A DNA stretch of 64,000 nucleotides, taken from NCBI GenBank assembly GCA_003989085.1, contig RXIV01000001.1:248001-312000 (forward strand), read 5' to 3'. This DNA is from Candidatus Competibacteraceae bacterium (GTDB taxonomy: Bacteria; Pseudomonadota; Gammaproteobacteria; Competibacterales; Competibacteraceae). Positions 56,681 to 64,000 of the stretch are shown one piece after another (the stretch's first letter is position 1; each line of letters starts with the position of its first letter). The position numbers and the translations under genes are program-made. The notes under the pieces were generated by a model. The model was given only the letters and a program-made list of their open reading frames with translations, made no database searches and was not told where the DNA came from.

Positions 56681-58618
56681 ATGGTTTGTAGTCACCTCGA
56701 TTCGGATCATCCGTCCGTGACGAAAATCATTGGGCGCCTGTTGTTGGTAACCTTGTGTGTTGCCGTCGGTGGTTGTTCTCTCGTCAAACTCAGCGAGGAG
56801 TCGAAGGCGTTCTATGCGTCAACCGTGCTGGTCGGCCGCGTTGACAGCCCGTCGGGCTGGCGCGGATCGGTAATCGTAGCTGCATATGCACGCAAATCCG
56901 GCCACATCAGCATCGCCCATCAAACACTGCTGCATGAACCCGGCGGCTACGAATTGATTGTGCCGAAGGGCGAATACGCGCTGTTCGCCTTCGGCGACAC
57001 CAACGGCAACGGCGTTTTCGATGCCGGCGAACCTACCGGCGAGTACACCGGCGCGGCCCCGATCGTCGCGACCGGCACCGGCGTGGTCGCGTCGCTCGAT
57101 TTAGTGCTGAAGGATGCCTCGCCAGCCAGGACTGCGATTCCGGTCGGCACGTCGTTCAACGCGTCGGCCGCGCGCTCCCACAGTACGCAAGCCGGCGCGC
57201 TCGCCGATCTCGATGCGCCGATCTTCTCCGCCGAAAACGGCACCCGCGGTTACTGGGCGCCGATGGAATTCTTCAAGGCGGCTGGCGGCAATGTCTACTT
57301 CCTCGAGCCATTCGATCCGAACCGGATTCCGATCCTTTTCGTGCATGGGGCCGGGGGTTCGCCGCAGGACTGGCGTTACTTCTTCGACCACATCGACCGC
57401 AGCCGCTACCAGCCCTGGTTCTTCTACTATCCCTCCGGCGCCGCGCTCGATTCGATGGCCTACCTGCTCTACTGGAAGCTCTTCAACCTGCAGCTGAGGT
57501 ATCACTTCGAGACGCTCTACATCACGGCCCACAGCATGGGCGGGCTCGTGGTGCGCACGTTTCTGCTGAACCACGGTGACCAGTTTCCGCAGGCGAAGCT
57601 CTTCGTATCGCTGTCCACGCCTTGGGCGGGCGAGGCGACCGCCGAACTGGGCGTCAAACATTCCCCTGCGGTTGTGCCGTCCTGGATCGACATGCAGCCG
57701 CAAGGCCGCTTCATGCAAGCGCTTTTCGCACGGCGACTGCCGCCGACGGTCGACTACTACCTGCTGTTCGGCCACAAGGGCGGCTACAGCATGCTGCGGC
57801 CGAACAACGACGGAACTGTAACGCTCGCGAGCGAACTTAGGAATCCTGCCCAGGCCGAGGCGCGTATGGTGTACGGCTTCGACGAGGACCACGTCAGCAT
57901 CCTGTCCTCGCCGCAAGTGTTTGCTCAGTACCAGGCGATATTGGCGAACGTCGAGCAGAAAGCCAGAAGCGGACCGCAGCCGGGTCACGTACGCGTGAAA
58001 TTCGCTTTCATCGGGCACGACGACGGCCCCAAGGGATTGCCCGTTTTGCTGCTGACCCCTGTTGACGAGACAGCACGGCAACAGCGCGCCAAGGTAACCG
58101 TCGCATTGCGGGCGGAGGACACCGACGGCCGGGTCGGCCCGATTCCCACCGGCCTGTATGATGCCAGCCTGTTCGCTGACTCCTACAAGACCGAACCACG
58201 CAAGGTTCGCGTGCAGATTGGAACCAATCGCACGCCGACACTGAGCTTCCAGCTTGTGCCGCAGGGCGCGCTGATCGGCTACGTCGGCGCCGATGGGGAT
58301 GTCATCGATTATCCCGCCGGCAGCTATCGTCCGCCGCACGAGACGGTGAAGATTGTTTCGATCACGCTGACCGGCGCCGGCACACGTCGTAAGCTGGTGC
58401 CGCGCCAAGCGGGGCATGACGACATCGTCGAGAGGTATCTCGCCGGCGAGGATGCCGCCTTTGGGGCGTATTTCTCTTTCGTCGATCTGCCGGCGGGCGA
58501 CTACGAGCTCACCATCCTGGCTGAACGTTATCGGCCGCACACATCGCGCTATACGGTGGTTCCCGGACGCCAACAGCAGCTGAATCCGATCGTGCTGGAG
58601 CCGGTCACACATGACTGA
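56681..58618 (+). CDS. Lipoprotein alpha/beta-hydrolase (lipase/esterase-like)
   Basis: 645 residues from the ATG at 56681, just after the attC; a GTG at 56717 directly before the signal (VTKIIGRLLLVTLCVAVGGC) is also possible, and neither has a strong ribosome-binding site. A lipobox VGGC is followed by an N-terminal domain (about 20-180) with GEYALFAFGDTNGNGVFDAGEPTGEY, resembling carboxypeptidase-regulatory/calcium-type loops. The hydrolase core has FVHGAGGSPQDWRYFFDHID and nucleophile elbow TAHSMGGLVVRTF, then GGYSMLRPNNDGTVTLAS and DEDHVSIL. A C-terminal beta-rich domain ends RPHTSRYTVVPGRQQQLNPI. It probably hydrolyses lipids or esters at the outer membrane. Carried by an integron cassette. 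Confidence 0.78.
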   Translation: MVCSHLDSDHPSVTKIIGRLLLVTLCVAVGGCSLVKLSEESKAFYASTVLVGRVDSPSGWRGSVIVAAYARKSGHISIAHQTLLHEPGGYELIVPKGEYALFAFGDTNGNGVFDAGEPTGEYTGAAPIVATGTGVVASLDLVLKDASPARTAIPVGTSFNASAARSHSTQAGALADLDAPIFSAENGTRGYWAPMEFFKAAGGNVYFLEPFDPNRIPILFVHGAGGSPQDWRYFFDHIDRSRYQPWFFYYPSGAALDSMAYLLYWKLFNLQLRYHFETLYITAHSMGGLVVRTFLLNHGDQFPQAKLFVSLSTPWAGEATAELGVKHSPAVVPSWIDMQPQGRFMQALFARRLPPTVDYYLLFGHKGGYSMLRPNNDGTVTLASELRNPAQAEARMVYGFDEDHVSILSSPQVFAQYQAILANVEQKARSGPQPGHVRVKFAFIGHDDGPKGLPVLLLTPVDETARQQRAKVTVALRAEDTDGRVGPIPTGLYDASLFADSYKTEPRKVRVQIGTNRTPTLSFQLVPQGALIGYVGADGDVIDYPAGSYRPPHETVKIVSITLTGAGTRRKLVPRQAGHDDIVERYLAGEDAAFGAYFSFVDLPAGDYELTILAERYRPHTSRYTVVPGRQQQLNPIVLEPVTHD

Positions 58619-58740
58619 GCCCGCTCTCGTAGACAGCATGTACCGTTGCGTCGGTCGTCGGATGAGTTCACTGGCGAGTAGGGTGTCATGGTTGTGCAGG
58701 TTCCTACTCGTGGCGTGCGTACAAACCATTCACGCATCCT

Positions 58741-58812
58741 GCCCAACAAGCGCTTCGAGATCGACCTCGGAGACGCTGCACGCCCCTCGGCGCCTCAAGC
58801 GCCCTGTTGGGC
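58741..58812 (+). other. attC: attC site of the lipase cassette
   Basis: R'' GCCCAAC (58741-58747), L'' GCGCTTCGAG (58750-58759), L' CTCAAGCGC (58794-58802), R' GTTGGGC (58806-58812). L'' and L' pair perfectly apart from one extrahelical C (58756). R'' and R' are exact complements, and R'' is one mismatch from the complement of the cassette's left R' (GTTAGGC). Confidence 0.88.
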
Positions 58813-58853
58813 GACATATTCGTCAGTTCTCCAAGCTTTCTCCAGAGTAAATT

Positions 58854-59219
58854 ATGACTAAATCCACTGCCACCTACTGGAATGTGTTGGGTCCACAAGC
58901 ACTGGAACGCTGGGCGCCGGTCAAAGGATTGGAGGGCATAGCCGAGGAACTGACTCTGAGCATTGATGAAGAGTCGGACGAGTACACGAAATTGACCCGT
59001 TTTCTTCCTGGCGCAGATACAGCCGCCTTCGGCGGCAAGACGCATCTTTACCCTGAAGAAGTATTCATCATTAGCGGCCGTCTCTATGACCAAGCGTTTG
59101 AAATGTGGCTTGAGGCCGGACACTATGCCAGTCGACCTCCTGGGGAACTTCATGGGCCATTTAAAACCGATGTCGGGTGCGTAGCGCTGGAAATATCGTT
59201 TCCTAATCGTGTCGGTTAG
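58854..59219 (+). CDS. Small cupin-domain protein
   Basis: 121 residues. A single cupin of the ChrR-like type: LTRFLPGADTAAFGGKTHLYPEEVFIISGRLYDQAFEMWLEAGHYASRPPGELHGPF. Candidate metal ligands are His in KTHLYPEE, the following Glu, and His in ELHGPF. It has no signal peptide and no fused DNA-binding domain. The reaction or ligand cannot be told. It is the third gene-bearing cassette of the array. Its stop TAG lies in the first of two CGGTTAGCC copies (59213 and 59278). Confidence 0.75.
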   Translation: MTKSTATYWNVLGPQALERWAPVKGLEGIAEELTLSIDEESDEYTKLTRFLPGADTAAFGGKTHLYPEEVFIISGRLYDQAFEMWLEAGHYASRPPGELHGPFKTDVGCVALEISFPNRVG

Positions 59220-59227
59220 CCAATATC

Positions 59228-59286
59228 GTCCAACCCATCATTCCCACCGGACGCTGCGCGATATAGCCGTGCAGCACCGGTTAGCC
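59228..59286 (+). other. attC: Probable degenerate attC at the right end of the array
   Basis: R'' GTCCAAC (59228-59234) is one base from the complement of the cassette's left R' (GTTGGGC). R' GTTAGCC (59280-59286) departs from GTTRRRY at one base. Between them CGG..GCTGCGCG (from 59248) pairs with CGTGCAGC..CCG (to 59279), leaving unpaired A/C. The spacers are asymmetric (13 nt and 0 nt), unlike the other sites. Confidence 0.45.
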
Positions 59287-59305
59287 TACCCACCGCCCAC
59301 AACTT

Positions 59306-59653
59306 TCACCCCTCGCGCTGAAACTTCTGGTTTCTGACCAACCATTCCACCAGCGCCGCGTGAGCAATCCGGTGATGGCAGCCGACCAGAAAGGAATCGA
59401 GAGCGCGGGGATCGGCATTTTTCACCGCCGGATGCTCGGAAAGTTCGCAGAATTGGCGCAGCGTGGTCGGGCTGATGCGGAGCAACTGGCACACCTCGCC
59501 AGGCCGGTAGACCGCCCTCGGTGCGATCCCCTCGGCCAGCAGCAGGGCGTGAAGCTGGCCCTCGGCCTGCGCCCGGAGGTCGAGGGAAGAGGCCAGACCT
59601 ATCTTCCGGTGACGGTTAGCGTAACCAGCGTAACTCACACCAACGTCCCCCAA
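59306..59653 (-). CDS. Small helix-turn-helix protein, mobile-element type
   Basis: About 115 residues if the TTG at 59653 is the start; GTG and later starts are possible, as no ribosome-binding site decides. The central part, YRPGEVCQLLRISPTTLRQFCELSEHP, reads like a MerR/excisionase-type helix-turn-helix. The end, GCHHRIAHAALVEWLVRNQKFQR, is reminiscent of DNA-binding proteins from plasmids and phages. It lies on the opposite strand at the right end of the cassette array. The function is unknown; it could be a relic of the element that brought the array. Confidence 0.5.
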   Translation of the reverse strand: MGDVGVSYAGYANRHRKIGLASSLDLRAQAEGQLHALLLAEGIAPRAVYRPGEVCQLLRISPTTLRQFCELSEHPAVKNADPRALDSFLVGCHHRIAHAALVEWLVRNQKFQREG

Positions 59654-59693
59654 GATTCCCTGGATAGTTTAACGGGGTCCCGGCGATGGAGAT

Positions 59694-60503
59694 TTGAGTA
59701 AGTTGAACCTCTACTTCACCAAAATCCTGTCCCTGTTCGTCTGCCCGGTCGGTCTAACCTTGCTGCTGGCTGGCCTGGCCGGGCTGCTCTGGTTATGCCG
59801 CTGGCGGCGACTAGCCGGGTTCAGCAACGTGCTGGCGGTCTTGGTGCTGTGGGTCAGTTCGACCCCAGTGATCGCCGAATTCCTGTATGGCTCGCTTGAA
59901 CGCCAGCACCCGCCGGTCGCGGTCGCTGACGCTCCCACCGCCGACGCGATCATCGTACTTGGCGGCGCGGTGGGCCAACCACTGTCACCTCGGCTGGAGT
60001 CCGATCTAAACGCCGCCAGTGACCGGGTGGTTCATGCCGCTCGACTGTACCGCGCCGGTAAAGCCCCGCGTATCATCATCGCCGCAGGCAACTTGCCCTG
60101 GGAGAAGACCCTCCGGCCCGAGGCCGAATTGATCGCCGATCTGCTGGTCGAGTGGGGCGTCCCCCGTGCTGCGCTCCTGCTCGACACCGAAAGCCGCAAC
60201 ACCGCTGAAAACGCTGCGAACGCTCGGGCGTTGATGGCGCAACACCACTTGCACACTGCATTGCTGGTCACTTCCGCCGGCCACATGCCTCGAGCGCTGG
60301 CGCTGTTCCAGGCCGCTGGCGTCACTGTGATACCTTGCGCCACCGACCTGCGGGTGGTTGGCGAAAGGCAAGGCACCGTCTTTGCTTGGCTGCCCGAGGT
60401 CACTGCCTTGGAATTGACCACTCTCGCCCTTAAGGAACGGCTCGGGCGGTGGGTCAACGACTGGACCCTGCCCCCATCCGAACCGCTGCCGGAACACCCG
60501 TGA
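59694..60503 (+). CDS. YdcF/ElyC/SanA-family membrane protein (DUF218)
   Basis: 269 residues from the TTG at 59694; GGAG at 59688 is too close to it, so a TTG at 59703 (three codons later) may be the real start. Two N-terminal membrane spans (VCPVGLTLLLAGLAGLLWLC, VLAVLVLWVSSTPVIAEFLY) are followed by the DUF218 domain: ADAIIVLGGAVGQP, APRIIIAAGNLPWEKTLRPEAELIADLLVEWGVP, DTESRNTAENAANARALM, ALLVTSAGHMPRALALFQAAGVTVIP. Members such as ElyC affect envelope integrity and peptidoglycan/polyprenol metabolism. It is convergent with hemY. Confidence 0.82.
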   Translation: MSKLNLYFTKILSLFVCPVGLTLLLAGLAGLLWLCRWRRLAGFSNVLAVLVLWVSSTPVIAEFLYGSLERQHPPVAVADAPTADAIIVLGGAVGQPLSPRLESDLNAASDRVVHAARLYRAGKAPRIIIAAGNLPWEKTLRPEAELIADLLVEWGVPRAALLLDTESRNTAENAANARALMAQHHLHTALLVTSAGHMPRALALFQAAGVTVIPCATDLRVVGERQGTVFAWLPEVTALELTTLALKERLGRWVNDWTLPPSEPLPEHP

Positions 60504-60520
60504 AAAATGTCCATTTTCAC
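60500..60520. terminator. Small inverted repeat between ydcF-like gene and hemY
   Basis: GTGAAAA (60500-60506) and TTTTCAC (60514-60520) pair around a 7-nt loop at the convergent gene ends. The stem is AT-rich and short, so a terminator role is only possible. Confidence 0.3.
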
Positions 60521-60584
60521 CGCCGGCTATGACTGATCAGTCCAACCTCCAAGGTGCCGTCAGTGGGAGCGCTGATCTGCGGAA

Positions 60585-61844
60585 TCAGCTTGCTGCCGCC
60601 CGCAACTGCTGTCCGGTTTCGGCAGCGGGCAGCATTGCGCCCTGTTGCTCCGGCGGTTTGCCGACCAGCAACCGTAATCCGGCATGGAAGCATTGACCGG
60701 CATAGGTCAGTTCGTGGACGGATTCCAGCCACTCGCCAAGTTCCTGATAGGCGTCCGGGGTTGGCATAATCCGAATGCTGCGCTCCAGATAATCGCGGGC
60801 CTTGGCGGGTTGCTGACAGCGTTTAGCCAACCGGCCCAGGGTCAGTAGCAGATAAGGATCATCGCCATGCTGGACCAGCCAAGTTTCGGCGGTAGCCAGT
60901 TGTGCGGCGGCATTGCCCCGCTCCAGCCTCCCGTAGCCCACCACCAGCTTGGCGCTCCAGCGTCGGTTGATTGCCTCCCGCAACACAGCTTCGGCGTCGT
61001 CAAAGGCGTTGCCATCGCACAGCGCCGTCGCGTAAGCAATCAGAAAGGCCTCGTCCTCCTCACGCAATGCCGCTGGCGCTTGTTTCCATAAGATCCGCAG
61101 TCGATCCAGCGATCCACTGGCAGCAGCGATGTCCAGCAAGGCCCGATAAGTCTGTGCCTGCAATTCCGCCAGCGGTTCGGGGCCAAGCGCCTTCTGTTTT
61201 TGCACCTCCGGCAGCAACAGTTGCAGCGGCTCCCATGCCTGCAACTGCTGATAGGTGCGGGCCAGCCACAGTAATACGCCGGGATGACGCGGATTGAGGG
61301 TGTGCAGCGATTCCAGAATGGGCCGCGCCTGCTCTGCCTGCCGGTCGTCCAGCAAAAACTCGACCCGGGTCAATTGCACGGTCAGCCGGTCGGCGTCGGG
61401 CGAATCTTCGGCTTCGCGCAGGTGCAGGTCGCGCCGCCATCTGACGTCGCTGAGATGGTGGGTGGCTCGCGCCGCGTTCAGATAATGCAGGGCGGGCGTT
61501 TCGCTGTATTCCGCGCTGTTGATCAGGGTTTTTTCCGCCGCCGCCCACTGGCCGGCCGCCAGCTGCCGACTGCCCAGATTGAATAGCCGTTGCGCTTTTT
61601 TCTGCAAGCGCCGCCGGTTGGCTCGCAGGGTTTGCACCGGAGTTTTCCACAGCCGGATCGCCAGTCGCACCAAGGCATAAAATCCGAGAAAAACCAAGCC
61701 CAGAAAAATGACGAAGAAAGCGAGACTGGTTTCAATCGTCCATTGGCCGATGCTGACCATTGCGTAGCCGGGATCCTGCCGGAGCGCCAGCGCTATCCAA
61801 ACCGAGACGAACAGAGTGACGATGATGCCGATTAGCAGCCTCAT
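60585..61844 (-). CDS. hemY: HemY, membrane TPR protein of the hem operon
   Basis: 419 residues. Two N-terminal membrane spans (LIGIIVTLFVSVWIALAL, SLAFFVIFLGLVFLGFYALVRLAIRLW) and the HemY motif region, then a long cytoplasmic or periplasmic TPR array (e.g. HPGVLLWLARTYQQLQAWEPLQLLLPE, DPYLLLTLGRLAKRCQQPAKARDYLERSI). In Gammaproteobacteria it is encoded at the end of hemCDXY and linked to haem synthesis. Its ATG overlaps the hemX stop (ATGA). It is the last gene of the operon. Confidence 0.92.
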   Translation of the reverse strand: MRLLIGIIVTLFVSVWIALALRQDPGYAMVSIGQWTIETSLAFFVIFLGLVFLGFYALVRLAIRLWKTPVQTLRANRRRLQKKAQRLFNLGSRQLAAGQWAAAEKTLINSAEYSETPALHYLNAARATHHLSDVRWRRDLHLREAEDSPDADRLTVQLTRVEFLLDDRQAEQARPILESLHTLNPRHPGVLLWLARTYQQLQAWEPLQLLLPEVQKQKALGPEPLAELQAQTYRALLDIAAASGSLDRLRILWKQAPAALREEDEAFLIAYATALCDGNAFDDAEAVLREAINRRWSAKLVVGYGRLERGNAAAQLATAETWLVQHGDDPYLLLTLGRLAKRCQQPAKARDYLERSIRIMPTPDAYQELGEWLESVHELTYAGQCFHAGLRLLVGKPPEQQGAMLPAAETGQQLRAAAS

Positions 61845-63274
61845 GGTTGCGCTCCTTCAGCCGCCGCCGGGTTCGGATCCACTGGGGTTTTCAACACTGG
61901 GCGAATCGGTTGTCGGCGGGTCAGCGCCTCGCGGTAGGCGTTATTGAGGCCGGCCAAATCAGGAATGTAGGGATTGAACTGCACGGTCTGCAACGCCTGC
62001 AATTGGCCGAGAAAGGCGGTCACACGGGCATCCTCGACATCAAAATAGGTTTCAGTCCATTTGCGAACCAGTGCGTAGGAATCCTGATAGGACTCGGCAT
62101 CGCCGCGCAGCAGCGCCATGCGCATGCTTTCCAGTTCAAGACACAGGTTCTGGCGCAGGAAAAATTCCTCCTCCATCGCAATCAGCGGCGGCGCTTCGCT
62201 ACGCACCCGGCGGATCACCACAATATCCTTGAACTGGTTCCACACTGCTTCAGTGCTGCGATCCCACCACGACCGCTCGGCGTCGGCGCTCATCGTGACT
62301 GTGGTAGCCGGTTTGACTCGGGTTTTGATGTCCGGCACCCCGGAATCGATCTTCAGCGGCAGCCCGCCCACGTCCTTTTCCATATCCGCCAGCTTGTGGG
62401 CCAGACCAGCGAAGTCGGGCAACTGAACGCCGCGCAGGCTGGCAATCGCTTCGGCAAGCATGGTCTGCACCGGAGCCAGTCCGCTTTCATTGACTGCTTT
62501 CAAGCGTTGCTGGGCGACATCCAGCGCCAGCCGGGCGACGCTGATGTTACGCTCCAATTTCAGCTTGGCGTCGGCCAGACGCAGCAGGTAATCCACTTCG
62601 GCCAGCGGAAAGGCGTTGAGGTCGCCGCCTTGCGCTGCGACGGTCTTGACCGTTTCCAGATTCTCCGCCAGACCGCTATTGCTGAGTTTCAAATTCTTGA
62701 TCTGGGTGTCCATCTGGGCGATCTGCCCCTGATGTTCCTGCAGTTGTCGATCGAGCGCCTCCTTCTGCTGCTGGAGGGTGGCTTGGTGCGCGGCCTGGCC
62801 TTCCCGCACCAGCGCCATTTCGCTCTTGATAACCTGATTCTCGCCCTTATACAGCTCCATCGCGTTCTTGAGCGGCTGTAAGTCGCCGGTCAGGCCGAGA
62901 ATTTGCCCTTGAATATTCTGATTTTCGGTACGGACCTGGTCGATGCCAGCTTTTAGCCCTTGCAACTCTCTGACCTGGGCTTCCAGGGCCTTGAAGGCCG
63001 GATCGCGCTGATCGATGGCCTGTTTGATCGCTGCCTTCAACCGGTCGGCTTGAGCGACCTGATCCTGTTGCCACAGGTACCAGAGATAGCCACTGCCACC
63101 GCCGGCGCCCAGCCCTACCAGCAGCGCCAGCCAGGCTACACCTCGACCACTTTTAGGTGCAGGGGCAACACGGGGCGCAGCCGTTGCCGGTTTAGCGTCA
63201 GCTTTGGCGAGCAGCGCCGGCGCTGGGTTGGCGTCGGGCAGCAAGGTATCGTTATCGGGTTTTTTGTCTGTCAT
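61841..63274 (-). CDS. hemX: HemX (uroporphyrinogen-III C-methyltransferase-like membrane protein)
   Basis: 477 residues. A cytoplasmic Ala/Lys/Pro-rich head (about 1-45) and one membrane span (GVAWLALLVGLGAGGGSGYLWYLW) are followed by a long coiled coil (about 75-210: QVRELQGLKAGIDQVRTENQ, MDTQIKNLKLSNSGLAENL). A conserved HemX domain follows (PLAEVDYLLRLADAKLKLERNISVARLALDVAQQRL). The residues needed for SAM-methyltransferase activity are not seen, so the database name is misleading; a scaffolding role is more likely. Overlaps hemD and hemY by ATGA at either end. Confidence 0.92.
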   Translation of the reverse strand: MTDKKPDNDTLLPDANPAPALLAKADAKPATAAPRVAPAPKSGRGVAWLALLVGLGAGGGSGYLWYLWQQDQVAQADRLKAAIKQAIDQRDPAFKALEAQVRELQGLKAGIDQVRTENQNIQGQILGLTGDLQPLKNAMELYKGENQVIKSEMALVREGQAAHQATLQQQKEALDRQLQEHQGQIAQMDTQIKNLKLSNSGLAENLETVKTVAAQGGDLNAFPLAEVDYLLRLADAKLKLERNISVARLALDVAQQRLKAVNESGLAPVQTMLAEAIASLRGVQLPDFAGLAHKLADMEKDVGGLPLKIDSGVPDIKTRVKPATTVTMSADAERSWWDRSTEAVWNQFKDIVVIRRVRSEAPPLIAMEEEFFLRQNLCLELESMRMALLRGDAESYQDSYALVRKWTETYFDVEDARVTAFLGQLQALQTVQFNPYIPDLAGLNNAYREALTRRQPIRPVLKTPVDPNPAAAEGAQP

Positions 63275-64000
63275 GGCGCATTACCAACCAGAGGTGAGGG
63301 GTTCGCCGTCAGATCCAGCAGGGCGGCGACAATGGCGTTATCGCTCGCTTCCTGAGCAAGCCGGAGAAAATGACAACCGAGTTGCGCGGCGATCTGCCGG
63401 GTCCGGGCGCTAACCGCAATCAGTGGGGTTTGACGCAGATAATCTTGCCCGGCAATGCCTAGCATATCAAACAGATTCCCTAGGGTTTCGCTGCTGGTGA
63501 CCACTACTGCGCCGATTTCGCCATGTTGCCAGCGATTCAGCAAGGCGCTCATATCCACGGTGGGTCGTTCACGTCGGTACACTTCGGCGTAAACGACGAT
63601 CGCGCCGCGCGCGGCCAGGGTTTCGGCCAGCAGTTCTCGACCGCCTGCGCCACGCACGATGACTACGGTCTGACCAGCGACGTTCTGGAGCCGGGGCAGG
63701 GCCAGCAAGGCCTCACTGTTGAAAACCGCTTCCGGGTGCAGGCAGTGATCGATGCCCTGCCGGGCGAGAGCGTGTGCGGTGGCCTTGCCGATGGCGGCGA
63801 TCTCCATCCGGGGTGGAAACCCGCCGCGTGAGCGAATCAGCGGTAACGCCCGGTCAACCGCGTTGGCGCTGGTGAAGATCGCCAGATCGTAGTCCGCCAG
63901 TCGATCAAAAATCGTCAGGGCCGGCTTCCAGTCCAGCGGTTCGCAAATCAGCAGCGCCGGGCAACGAATGGCGACTCCGCCGTACTGTGCAATCAAGCGG
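63271..64000 (-). CDS. hemD: Uroporphyrinogen-III synthase, N-terminus beyond window
   Basis: The frame is open to the window edge (RLIAQYGGVAIRCPALLI...), so the start lies outside. Family motifs: YDLAIFTSANAVDRALPLI, AIGKATAHALARQGI, VVIVRGAGGRELLAETLAARGA, VVYAEVYRRERP and VVVTSSETLGNLFDM. It closes the tetrapyrrole ring to uroporphyrinogen III. The stop overlaps the hemX start (ATGA). hemC is expected just outside the window. Confidence 0.93.
   Translation of the reverse strand, partial: RLIAQYGGVAIRCPALLICEPLDWKPALTIFDRLADYDLAIFTSANAVDRALPLIRSRGGFPPRMEIAAIGKATAHALARQGIDHCLHPEAVFNSEALLALPRLQNVAGQTVVIVRGAGGRELLAETLAARGAIVVYAEVYRRERPTVDMSALLNRWQHGEIGAVVVTSSETLGNLFDMLGIAGQDYLRQTPLIAVSARTRQIAAQLGCHFLRLAQEASDNAIVAALLDLTANPSPLVGNAP

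Larger units (their letters stand above)
55884..59286 (+). mobile_element. Integron gene-cassette array without integrase (CALIN-like)
   Basis: Four attC-like sites, three of them well paired (56530-56590, 56606-56666, 58741-58812) and one degenerate (59228-59286), plus a left R' box GTTAGGC at 55884-55890. They delimit four cassettes: 55885-56584 (lectin), 56585-56660 (no gene), 56661-58806 (lipase) and 58807-59280 (cupin). Each cassette's R'' box is the complement, or one mismatch from it, of the R' box at its left end, as expected if cassettes had inserted at R' as circles. All genes face the same way. No intI is in the window, so this is either an integrase-less cluster or the far part of an integron. 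Confidence 0.75.

Noticed and set aside
57101..58729. 542-codon open frame on the minus strand across the lipase gene
   Set aside because: No recognisable motifs; the plus-strand protein has a lipobox and a hydrolase nucleophile elbow.

Overview
The window is GC-rich chromosomal DNA of a gammaproteobacterium. The evidence is the set of conserved gene orders: tgt / rpsP-rimM-trmD-rplS, hemA-prfA, lolB-ispE-tRNA-Gln-prs, rplY-pth-ychF, ruvCAB, tolQRAB-pal-cpoB and hemD-hemX-hemY. A biotin-dependent sodium-pumping methylmalonyl-CoA decarboxylase operon (mmdADCB), a membrane-anchored trehalose-6-phosphate synthase and a PilS/PilR pair would suit a storage-polymer (PHA/glycogen) cycling organism such as the Competibacter group. 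That assignment is inference from gene content only.

Layout. 1-7.2 kb: trehalose-phosphate synthase (cut by the window edge), a ClC chloride channel and the mmdADCB operon. 7.3-10.6 kb (minus): iscA, an IscU-like protein with eroded ligands, cysE, ogt and cysQ, with a short ispG fragment between cysE and ogt. 10.6-14.4 kb: the ribosomal/tRNA-modification cluster and a secreted DUF192 protein. 14.5-20.7 kb (minus): nadE, a chemoreceptor with a separate periplasmic sensor protein, and sucCD. 20.9-27.4 kb: pilSR, uspA, prfA, hemA. 27.6-46.9 kb: the usual block TPR protein-lolB-ispE-tRNA-Gln-prs-rplY-pth-ychF, interrupted twice. An 11.7-kb block (29.3-41.0 kb) lies between the TPR gene and lolB, and an AT-rich CSD-DUF1294 gene lies between prs and rplY. 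47-54.9 kb: ruvCAB and the complete Tol-Pal operon. 54.9-59.7 kb: tRNA-Lys, a truncated endolysin and a small integron cassette array without an integrase. 59.7-64 kb: ydcF and hemYXD.

Two places stand out. (1) At 34.88-36.18 kb a small protein with a Tat-like N-terminus and ten W-x-N/D motifs in a Gly-rich tail is followed by a protein ending in a SPASM-like cysteine motif but lacking a radical-SAM CxxxCxxC motif. This resembles a ribosomally made, cyclophane-type (triceptide-like) peptide system whose radical enzyme would be encoded elsewhere. (2) At 55.88-59.29 kb there is an array of attC-like sites. Three fold as well-paired sites with extrahelical bases, and a fourth is degenerate. The sites flank a triple-repeat beta-trefoil lectin gene, a 76-bp cassette containing no gene, a lipoprotein lipase gene and a cupin gene. 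The R boxes match across neighbouring cassettes as the integron recombination model predicts.

How the genes work together: mmdADCB with sucCD connects succinyl-CoA/methylmalonyl-CoA to propionyl-CoA and a sodium gradient. The Tol-Pal system, LolB, CpoB and the PlpD-type protein serve the outer membrane. RuvABC and RecC serve recombination repair. HemA and HemDXY belong to tetrapyrrole synthesis.
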